Assembly: GCA_003222455.1 (NCBI GenBank)
Contig: QHWF01000169.1
Coordinates: 1 to 11,165, forward strand
Source: Acidobacteriota bacterium
Lineage (GTDB): Bacteria; Acidobacteriota; Vicinamibacteria; Vicinamibacterales; CAVVIG01
DNA: 11,165 nucleotides
Reading direction: 5' to 3'
The stretch's first letter is position 1, and the number at the start of each line of letters is the position of its first letter. Below are positions 5,438 to 11,165 of this stretch, piece by piece. Under the pieces are notes generated by a model. The model was not told where the DNA came from. It saw only the letters and a list, made by a program, of their open reading frames with translations, and did no database searches. The position numbers and the translations under genes are program-made.

Positions 5438-6091
5438 CTAATTAACAATGACTTTGGGGTTGGACGGCTTCTGAAAAACGACCCGTCGACAACAGATAAA
5501 CACCCCTGTGAACGCGAGCACGGCAGGGACCAACCCCGTAACTGCCCACATTACCTCCGTCAGCCAGCTAAACCTGCCGAAATGCAATTGTGCCAGCCAG
5601 AACGTCGCCCACCCGGCAGGATCAAGTGAGAGCGCGCCAGTAAACTGGTCTGGATACACGAAATAGATTCCGGAGACGCCCCATAGCGTGACAAAAGCAA
5701 AACCCCAGAAGCCCAGCGCGCTGTGCAAGTCCCAGTTGATCCGCGCAAAGCTGGCGCGCCATTCAACCGCGAGACTGCGACGCCAGAATTTCACTCCTGG
5801 CCACCAGATCACGGCACCCGTCACACAGAGCAATACGAGAGAGAGCGCGCCTATGCCGTTCACAAGACGGCCGGTCGTCCCGCCTAGCAGATTCGTGTGA
5901 AGATCGACCATCCACTCAACAGAGACACCTTGATTGAGCAACTCGTTGCGAAAGACAATCACGCTTCCGGATACGCTCATCATGAAGATGTACGCGCCGA
6001 CGATCGCGCCAACCCAGAAATGGATCTGGAAGAAGGCGCCGCGGAGCCGAGATTTCTCCGGGTGATCCCGCCATAGCTGACGAGCGGTCAT
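5438..6091 (-). CDS. Compact PepSY-associated membrane protein lacking the periplasmic domain
   Basis: The 217 residues contain four predicted membrane helices (about 26-47, 76-98, 124-146 and 174-201) with hallmarks of PepSY-associated TM proteins: QIHFWVG at the first helix, SGSVIVFRNEL at its end, DLHTNLLGG-TGRLVNGIG before the second, INWDLHSALGFW before the third, and LHFGRF before the fourth. His24, His65, His123 and His170 occupy membrane-border positions. Classic members are about 350-400 residues, with a periplasmic PepSY region between helices one and two. Here FRNEL is joined to WMVDLH by about nine residues, so that region is absent. Relatives are linked to siderophore reduction and iron uptake; no such genes are seen nearby. 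The start at ATG 6091 is a choice: AGGA is very close to it, and a GTG at 6118 behind GGGGGAA is an alternative. Confidence 0.8.
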   Translation of the reverse strand: MTARQLWRDHPEKSRLRGAFFQIHFWVGAIVGAYIFMMSVSGSVIVFRNELLNQGVSVEWMVDLHTNLLGGTTGRLVNGIGALSLVLLCVTGAVIWWPGVKFWRRSLAVEWRASFARINWDLHSALGFWGFAFVTLWGVSGIYFVYPDQFTGALSLDPAGWATFWLAQLHFGRFSWLTEVMWAVTGLVPAVLAFTGVFICCRRVVFQKPSNPKVIVN

Positions 6092-6162
6092 CTTCCTGGT
6101 TCCGATAACGCTGTTCACCGGCCGTTCCCCCGTGAGTCCGATTTGTATTCCGGTCTGTCGTG

Positions 6163-6891
6163 CTAAGCGTGCATCTGTACGCAGTCCACGTGTTTCGTCG
6201 ACCATTCGCTGAGATAGAGATACAAGGCCAGCCCAGCGACCACGAACGCGGCGACGATGAGTGCGACCCACATTCCGAAAAGCCGCAACAGCATCGTGCC
6301 GACCAGCGCCCCGCTGCCCATCGCGAGAATGGACAGCATCCGTCGACCGCTGCGCGGAGCCACACCACCGGCCAGCACCGAGTCAGCCGCAAGGCCGGTG
6401 ACCGTCAAGGTCAGCACAGTCGTCGTGAGATCGGGTACCGCCAGCTTGCGAACGACGGCATTGCGGAGCCCCATTGCCACGGCCGTCAACACGATCACCG
6501 GAGACAGCCCGGCGAAGGACGTGTCGCCTCCGGCGACGAGCGTCGCGGCGGCCGCGAGGCACAAGAAGAGAACCTCCGCATGCATGGCGATCAACAGCTG
6601 CCGGGCCGGCGTTCGCTGCCGTTCGTTGGTCAGGCGGCCACCAGCCACACTGCCGATTGCAAAGGCACACAGCGCCGCGAGCGACCGGCCGACTGACAAG
6701 TCCGCGGTTCCACCCAGGGCAAAACCGAGCAAGACGACGTTCCCGGTCATGTTCGCGGTGAACACGTGACCCAGCCCCAAAAAGCTCACGGCGTCGATGA
6801 CGCCGGTGACGAACGTCAGCCCGAACAGCGCGACGACGAGCGGAGATGACGCCTCTGGTGTGGTGGCGTGCGACACACTGTTCTCGTCCAT
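6163..6891 (-). CDS. DUF1275 (YoaK-family) membrane protein
   Basis: This 242-residue inner-membrane protein belongs to the DUF1275/YoaK family. It shows the characteristic DAVSFLGLGHVFTANMTGN motif after the first helix (33-51) and GLRNAVVRKLAVPDLTTTVL (141-160). Hydrophobic segments lie at about 17-38, 42-60, 68-86, 102-120, 128-148, 153-173, 187-205 and 207-227. The function of the family is not established; transport has been suggested. The start at ATG 6891 is chosen because AAAGGAGAAGGG precedes it by a suitable distance and the motif spacing fits; an in-frame ATG at 6945 adds an Arg-rich stretch without a clear ribosome binding site. It is 71 bp ahead of the PepSY gene on the same strand, and 110 bp behind the LDH-like gene. 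Confidence 0.88.
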   Translation of the reverse strand: MDENSVSHATTPEASSPLVVALFGLTFVTGVIDAVSFLGLGHVFTANMTGNVVLLGFALGGTADLSVGRSLAALCAFAIGSVAGGRLTNERQRTPARQLLIAMHAEVLFLCLAAAATLVAGGDTSFAGLSPVIVLTAVAMGLRNAVVRKLAVPDLTTTVLTLTVTGLAADSVLAGGVAPRSGRRMLSILAMGSGALVGTMLLRLFGMWVALIVAAFVVAGLALYLYLSEWSTKHVDCVQMHA

Positions 6892-6926
6892 GTCTGCCCT
6901 TCTCCTTTCTCCTCGAACCCGCGATT

Positions 6927-6967
6927 GGCTCGCAGGTGCCGGCACGACTTGAGTGCGTTCGCGAGCC
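6927..6967. repeat. Inverted repeat between the LDH-like and DUF1275 genes
   Basis: GGCTCGC (6927-6933) and GCGAGCC (6961-6967) are perfect 7-bp arms enclosing 27 nt that contain a perfect 10-bp palindrome GTGCCGGCAC (6936-6945). It follows the LDH-like gene by 35 nt on the minus strand and has no T-run, so a factor-independent terminator is not supported. Attenuation between the oxidoreductase operon and DUF1275 remains possible. Confidence 0.28.
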
Positions 6968-7001
6968 GCTCAGTGCCGTGCCCGAGCCCGCCGTTACCTC
7001 A

Positions 7002-7961
7002 TCATGCGAGCGTGTGCTGCGGGAGGCGTGCCAACGCATTCCTCAATCTGTCCGCGCTGAGCAGCAACGCGCTTCGCTCGTCCGCGGACATCGATGGTTC
7101 GAGGATCTGCTCAACCCCGGTCCGCCCCAGCACACTCGGCATCGAGAACGTGACGCCATAATCGGCGTTGTAGGACCCGATCGGCACGACTATTCGCTCG
7201 TCTCGCAGCACGGCCTGCGCAATGCGTGCCGCGACCATCCCGATTCCGAACTGACTCGCCTGGTTGCCTTCGATGATCTCGATGTTCGCAAATCGGACGT
7301 CATGCTCGATCTGGCGACACAACGACTGGCGGCTTTCACTTGAGAGCTTGAGCAGGTCTAGTACCGGCACACCCGATATCGAGGCGGACGACCACACAAA
7401 TGTCTCCGACGTGCCGTGCTCACCCAGCACGTTTGCTAGGACGGACGCGGCATCCACGTTCAGATGACGCGCCAGGTGAAAGCGAAACCTCAAACTATCG
7501 AGCAGAGTTCCACTGCTCAAGACGTGCGCGAATCCGAAGGTCCGCACGAAGTCGGCCAGCGGATCGGGTGGATCCGTCAGCACGAGGATGACGGCGTCAG
7601 GGGCGGCCGACGCAAGCCTCGGCAGAATCTGCTCGTAGACGCGGGCGTTCGCCTCGAGCAGCCGGAGCCTCCCGTTCGGATCCGCTCGGTCCGTCGCACC
7701 GCCGGCCTTTTCGTTGGTGCCAGCGGCGATCATCACGAGGGTGGCGCCGTCCAAGTCTGGGTAGTCGCCCGCCCGAATGTCTACGGCTGGAGACAGTGCG
7801 GCGCCGTATTGCACATCGGCGACCACGCCACGAGCCCGCTTCGGCTCCCGATTCACGACGACGATCTCGCGCGCGACGCCGCGCAGGACAGTGGACAGCA
7901 GACTTGCCGATCCAACCGCTCCCACGCCGATGACACCAATTTTCTGGCGCATGCTTGCCAT
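7002..7961 (-). CDS. Atypical lactate/malate dehydrogenase-family oxidoreductase
   Basis: The 319 residues have the LDH/MDH fold: a GVGAVG dinucleotide motif (12-17), the LDSLRFR motif (Asp155, Arg158), catalytic His182 in LGEHGTSE, and a C-terminal helix in MPSVLGRTGVEQILE. Family members interconvert 2-oxo and 2-hydroxy acids. Three features are unusual. The Asp that usually ends beta-2 and binds the NAD ribose is Asn37 followed by Arg38, which favours NADPH. The substrate loop (about 80-100, GTNEKAGGATDRADPNGR) is longer than the usual KPGETR form by about five to seven residues. The conserved TNP is TDPPDP (Asp130 for Asn). The substrate is therefore not predictable. Start ATG 7961 is chosen over 7982 because GGGGAGGG lies about five bases ahead. 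It lies 30 bp behind the aldo/keto reductase gene, in the same operon. Confidence 0.85.
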   Translation of the reverse strand: MASMRQKIGVIGVGAVGSASLLSTVLRGVAREIVVVNREPKRARGVVADVQYGAALSPAVDIRAGDYPDLDGATLVMIAAGTNEKAGGATDRADPNGRLRLLEANARVYEQILPRLASAAPDAVILVLTDPPDPLADFVRTFGFAHVLSSGTLLDSLRFRFHLARHLNVDAASVLANVLGEHGTSETFVWSSASISGVPVLDLLKLSSESRQSLCRQIEHDVRFANIEIIEGNQASQFGIGMVAARIAQAVLRDERIVVPIGSYNADYGVTFSMPSVLGRTGVEQILEPSMSADERSALLLSADRLRNALARLPQHTLA

Positions 7962-7991
7962 GTCGTCCCTCCCCTTCTTCATGAAAGCCCT

Positions 7992-9074
7992 TCAGCTGGA
8001 CCACCGGGGCCCACGGAGATCTTTCCAGGGACCGCCTTCCGTGTAGCGCTCAGGATGCAGAATCTTCGAACGCGGGTCCTCCGCGGTGTCGAGCTGAAGC
8101 ACCATCCATTTTGGATAGGGAACACCCGGATCCGACGCCGCGTCGAGCTGACGGACGTCATCGTCCGAGAGCCGAAGATCGACCGCGCGGATGTTGTCCT
8201 CGAGTTGCTCGGTTTTCCGGGCGGCGATGATCACGCTACTGACGCCGGGCCGACTGAGCACCCATGCGATCGCGACACGCGCCGGGCTGGCACCATGCCG
8301 CGCGGCCACCTCCTTCAGCGCATCCACGGCGCGGTAGCCCATCTCTCTGTCGAAAGGCACGAACTGGCCCGCGTCCGCGAAGCGGGTCCCGGCGGGCGCC
8401 GGATTGTCGCGGCTGTACTTGCCCGCCAGGAACCCGCCGGCCAGCGGGCTCCAGACCAGGATGCCGACGTCGTGGTACTCGGCGAACGATTGGAACTCGT
8501 GCTCGAGGCCCCGGCCCACGAGGCTGTAGTACATCTGCGCCGTCACATATTTCTCCAAACCCAGGCGCTCCTGGAGCATGACCGCGGTGGCCGCCTGCCA
8601 GGACATCAAGTTGGAAAGCCCGATATAGCGAACCTTTCCCTGTCGCACCAGGTCGTCGAGCGTACGCAGCGTCTCCTCGAGGGGGGTGTTGCTGTCCCAT
8701 CCGTGCACTTGGTACAGATCGATGTAATCGGTCTGGAGCCGACCAAGGCTGCCCTCGATCTCCCGCAGGATGTTCACGCGGGTCGCGCCGCTCCGGTTGA
8801 AGTTCTCACCCATCGGCAGCCGGACTTTGGTGGCCAGCACGATCTCCTGCCGGATGCCCTTCAAGGCGTTGCCCAGGAGTGTCTCGCTCTCCCCGCGGCT
8901 ATAGACGTCGGCCGTGTCGATGAAATTGATGCCATGATCCAGCGAGAGCTTCACCATCCGGTTCGTCTCATCCTGGCCCAGGTTGCCCATGTTCATCTGG
9001 CCGCCGAACTGCATGCTGCCGAGCGCCACTTCGCTCACGATCAGGCCGGCATGTCCCAGTGTTCTGTGCCTCAC
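7992..9074 (-). CDS. Aldo/keto reductase
   Basis: This 360-residue (beta/alpha)8 NADPH-dependent reductase carries the full catalytic tetrad: Asp53 and Tyr58 in FIDTADVYSRGESE, Lys83 in LATKVRLP and His124 in DLYQVHGWD. Later come GLSNLMSWQ and SSVIIAARKTEQLEDNI (cofactor region). Members reduce aldehydes and ketones, including sugar and lipid-peroxidation aldehydes. I start it at GTG 9074 (RHRTLGHAGL), where homologues begin and AAGGGGGGAA precedes. An alternative ATG at 9140 directly abuts the TGA of the preceding gene and would add 22 unfamiliar residues. The C-terminal tail after about 325 is long but occurs in relatives. It is the middle gene of the three-oxidoreductase operon; it presumably acts on a carbonyl related to the flanking hydroxy-acid dehydrogenases, which is inference. 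Confidence 0.93.
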   Translation of the reverse strand: MRHRTLGHAGLIVSEVALGSMQFGGQMNMGNLGQDETNRMVKLSLDHGINFIDTADVYSRGESETLLGNALKGIRQEIVLATKVRLPMGENFNRSGATRVNILREIEGSLGRLQTDYIDLYQVHGWDSNTPLEETLRTLDDLVRQGKVRYIGLSNLMSWQAATAVMLQERLGLEKYVTAQMYYSLVGRGLEHEFQSFAEYHDVGILVWSPLAGGFLAGKYSRDNPAPAGTRFADAGQFVPFDREMGYRAVDALKEVAARHGASPARVAIAWVLSRPGVSSVIIAARKTEQLEDNIRAVDLRLSDDDVRQLDAASDPGVPYPKWMVLQLDTAEDPRSKILHPERYTEGGPWKDLRGPRWSS

Positions 9075-9140
9075 GTCTTCCCCCCTTGCACCGCAACTGA
9101 TCGACTCCGGCCCCGCTGCATCTGTCGTCGTCAACCGCAT

Positions 9141-10022
9141 TCACCGACTGCCAATCGTCGAAGGGCTCGTTTCCGCGATGGTCGCGACGACGGCCGAGAA
9201 ATCGAGATCCGCAGCGCCATGCTCGGCGGCTTCGTCCAGCCAGGCGCGATTCGCCCGGGCTTGTTTCAGATCGCGGCCCCTGGCGGCAGCGGCTTCCACG
9301 CCGAGCCGCAGGTCTTTCGCGGCATGCCGCAGTTTGAAGGTGGCGGCGAACTGACCAGACTCGACGTTGGTTCTCTTGGCCGCCACCATCGGTCCGATGG
9401 GCGAGTCGGCGAGGGCGTCGAGCAACATATTGCGCTCGAGCCCGAGAGACTCCCCGAGCGAAAGGGCTTCTCCCAAGGCCACAATCGCCGCGCCCAGCGC
9501 CAGGTTGGCCACGAGCTTCATGGCGGCTCCCGATCCCGGGCCTCCCACAAGCCGCACTGAGCCGAGAGACTCGAGGATTGGCCGCACCCGCTCATAGTGC
9601 TCGTCCGTCGCACCCACGAAGATGTCGAGGCGGCCAGATGTGGCCTGGGGCACGATGCCTCGAACAGGTGCGTCGACTAGCACGGCAGATTTTAGCAACC
9701 GGGCGGAGACCGAACGTATCTCGTCGGGCCCCACGGTCGACATGTCGATCACGACCTGGCCGGGTAAGAGTGAGGCGGCCAGCCCCGCGGTCCCGAACAG
9801 TACCTGCTCGAGCGCCTCCGGCGTCGCGACCATCGTGATGATGAAATCCGCGCCGACGGCCGCCTGTGCTGGTGAAGGCGCGACAGCGGCGCCTTCCTGG
9901 GCCAAGGTGACGGTTCGCTCCGAGCTGCGATTCCAGACCACTAGGTCATGACCAACGCGAAGTAAACGGCGGGCCATCGGGGTGCCCATGTCCCCGAGTC
10001 CGAGGAATCCGACTCTTGCCAT
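9141..10022 (-). CDS. 3-hydroxyisobutyrate dehydrogenase / glyoxylate-reductase family oxidoreductase
   Basis: The protein is 293 residues, the normal family length. It has the N-terminal cofactor motif GFLGLGDMGTPMA (5-17), VVWNR at 28-32 (Asn-Arg after beta-2, usual in NADPH-using members), the substrate motif DAPVRG (117-122; commonly DAPVSGG) and the catalytic lysine Lys169 in GSGAAMKLVANL. KLRHAAKDL (230-238) is the typical helix of glyoxylate/succinic semialdehyde reductase relatives. Likely reactions are reversible oxidation of short beta-hydroxy acids or reduction of glyoxylate or succinic semialdehyde. ATG 10022 is preceded by GGAGGAGGGA; an in-frame ATG at 10100 lacks support. It is the first gene of the operon, 230 bp downstream of the GAF-AraC regulator, so its promoter is probably in that gap. 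Confidence 0.93.
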   Translation of the reverse strand: MARVGFLGLGDMGTPMARRLLRVGHDLVVWNRSSERTVTLAQEGAAVAPSPAQAAVGADFIITMVATPEALEQVLFGTAGLAASLLPGQVVIDMSTVGPDEIRSVSARLLKSAVLVDAPVRGIVPQATSGRLDIFVGATDEHYERVRPILESLGSVRLVGGPGSGAAMKLVANLALGAAIVALGEALSLGESLGLERNMLLDALADSPIGPMVAAKRTNVESGQFAATFKLRHAAKDLRLGVEAAAARGRDLKQARANRAWLDEAAEHGAADLDFSAVVATIAETSPSTIGSR

Positions 10023-10252
10023 ACTCCCTCCTCCGTTCCCAGTTGGCCGAACCCGCGCATTGCGCCGACCCACGACGATCGTTCGCTCCGTCATGACCAA
10101 TTGTTACGGCGTTTGGATCGCTCGGTCTTGGACGTCCCTGCGGCGTCCGGCCTGTTCTTGCTCTTTTCAGTGCTGTAGCGGATCGCGGTGTGATCTAGCG
10201 GGCAGGTCTGCGGGAGACTGACCAGACGGTTGGCCGTGGAGTAACGCTCAGT
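10023..10252. promoter_or_regulatory. Probable promoter region of the oxidoreductase operon
   Basis: This 230-bp gap separates the regulator's stop from the first oxidoreductase start. I find no clear -35/-10 pair on the minus strand, no convincing sigma54 -24/-12 element and no long dyad apart from GTCATGAC (10090-10097). Its location next to an AraC-type gene is the only argument for a regulated promoter. Confidence 0.3.
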
Positions 10253-11165
10253 TCAGCGCTGCGCCCAGCGCGCAGCTCCCGGACTCATGCCGACAAGGCG
10301 TCGGAAGTGCCTGGCGAAATGGCTGTGATCCGAGAATCCGACGGCGAGGGCGATTTCCGATAGGGGCAGCTCGGGTTGCTTCAGCATCTCGGTCGCGCGT
10401 TCGATGCGCCGTCGCAACAGAAATTGGTGTGGTGGTTCCCCCGTCGACTGTCGAAAGGCTCGCGCAAAATGGTGCACCGACAGCCCAGCGACTCTTGCCA
10501 GGGATTCAAGAGTGAGCGGTTCGTCGAAGTGTGCGTCCATGTACTCCAGGACACGCCGCTTCGCACCAGGTGACAAACCGCAGTGAGCCTGGGACTCTAT
10601 GTCGAGCGTCATCAGGTTCGCGAGCTGAGTCAGGCGCGCACGGGTATGAAAACGGTCGCGCCTGGAGCCCTTCAGGCGTCGGGACGCTACCTCCGGCGGG
10701 GTAATGAGTGCGCGCCACGCCTGGCCGAGGCCACCCATCAGGTGTGCTGCGAAATCTTCTTGGTCGCCTCGTCGCCTGAAGAGCGAACCATCGTAGTCAA
10801 ACAGCCTCCGCAGGTGCACGCTGTTGCCCACACTCTGATCGTCAAGCGCGAGCGCTGATCGAGCGAGACGATCACCACCGACGATGTGCTGGTCGTTGTC
10901 GACGGCCAGGAGCACGGCGGAGCCACCCTCGTCGCAAGGGGATGCCGCGACAATCCATGATTGCCGAAACGATTCTCGAAACAACTGCTCCTCGATAGCC
11001 CGGGCCGAGGTGACCGTGACGGCGAGCGCCAGCCCATGCGAGTGTTCCGAGAGTTCCGGATCGATCGACGACGCATCCAGGACGGCGACGAGCCTCCCGC
11101 GCGCATCGAAGATGGGCGCGCCGGCGCAACTGAGTCCAATATGTCGGGTTCGAAAGTGCTGATCA
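10253..11165 (-). CDS. GAF/PAS-sensor AraC-type regulator, 5' end beyond window
   Basis: The open frame continues to the right edge without a stop, giving 303 visible residues; the TTG at 10984 is not the real start. Residues 1-63 (CAGAPIFDARGRLVAVLD, then ARAIEEQLF) match the end of the GAF domain of AcoR-type regulators of acetoin and alcohol catabolism. Residues about 80-112 (VLLAVDNDQHIVGGDRLA) match the PAS-like segment that follows it there. In AcoR this leads to a sigma54 AAA+ module and a Fis helix; here it leads to an AraC double HTH (HTH1 about 218-238, HTH2 about 267-289) ending in SPGAARW. So the sensor is of AcoR type and the output is AraC. It probably activates the three oxidoreductase genes just downstream on the same strand. 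The ligand, perhaps an alcohol, aldehyde or ketone, is guesswork. Confidence 0.87.
   Translation of the reverse strand, partial: DQHFRTRHIGLSCAGAPIFDARGRLVAVLDASSIDPELSEHSHGLALAVTVTSARAIEEQLFRESFRQSWIVAASPCDEGGSAVLLAVDNDQHIVGGDRLARSALALDDQSVGNSVHLRRLFDYDGSLFRRRGDQEDFAAHLMGGLGQAWRALITPPEVASRRLKGSRRDRFHTRARLTQLANLMTLDIESQAHCGLSPGAKRRVLEYMDAHFDEPLTLESLARVAGLSVHHFARAFRQSTGEPPHQFLLRRRIERATEMLKQPELPLSEIALAVGFSDHSHFARHFRRLVGMSPGAARWAQR

Noticed and set aside
6946..7001. Factor-independent terminator after the LDH-like gene
   Set aside because: GC-rich inverted repeats are present nearby, but no T-run follows on the minus strand.
7464..9560. 698-codon open frame on the plus strand, antisense to the LDH, aldo/keto reductase and HIBADH genes
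   Set aside because: It mirrors three well-supported genes across their boundaries, has no ribosome binding site or recognisable motif, and is expected from the strong G/C codon bias of the real genes.
10090..10097. GTCATGAC palindrome upstream of the HIBADH-type gene
   Set aside because: An 8-bp palindrome is common by chance; nothing else supports an operator here.

Overview
The window is GC-rich, gene-dense bacterial chromosome. It holds no tRNA, rRNA, CRISPR array, intact insertion sequence or phage gene. Shine-Dalgarno sequences, a Tat signal, Dps, PepSY-type membrane proteins and many AraC/MarR regulators fit a free-living, probably soil-dwelling Gram-negative bacterium such as an acidobacterium or proteobacterium. 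The sequence alone does not settle the phylum. All genes but one (the AraC regulator at 1479-2426), plus one possible decayed reading frame, lie on the minus strand.

Left part (1-1478): a MarR regulator and a pirin-family protein (cut by the window edge) overlap by ATGA and form a small operon. Upstream of marR, two overlapping, oppositely directed sigma70-like promoters are embedded in a 40-bp imperfect palindrome that looks like the MarR operator. The rightward promoter has a good ribosome binding site behind it but leads only into a broken reading frame, so the divergent partner gene seems to have decayed. About 230 bp further on lie two mutually exclusive hairpins in front of the AraC gene at 1479-2426.

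Middle part (2438-6891, minus strand, read right to left): a DUF1275/YoaK membrane protein, a compact PepSY-associated membrane protein without its usual periplasmic domain, a Dps ferritin, a 50-residue Tat-signal ORF, a cofactor-free haloperoxidase-type alpha/beta hydrolase and a monoacylglycerol-lipase-type alpha/beta hydrolase. The Tat-signal ORF is in the same frame as the haloperoxidase and is separated from it by one TAG codon. An exported haloperoxidase therefore appears to have been split into a silent leader and a cytosolic enzyme with its own ribosome binding site.

Right part (7002-11165, minus strand): a regulator combining an AcoR-like GAF/PAS sensor with an AraC DNA-binding domain (5' end outside the window) is followed by a closely spaced run of three NAD(P)-dependent oxidoreductases: a 3-hydroxyisobutyrate dehydrogenase/glyoxylate-reductase type, an aldo/keto reductase and an atypical lactate/malate dehydrogenase. 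By content this looks like a regulated carbonyl or hydroxy-acid reduction operon; the substrate is unknown. The general theme of the window is redox and carbonyl stress handling (pirin, Dps, haloperoxidase, reductases). I see no convincing wholly new system. The strongest oddities are the stop-split Tat haloperoxidase, the symmetric MarR promoter facing a broken gene, the unusual LDH-like enzyme and the GAF-AraC regulator.
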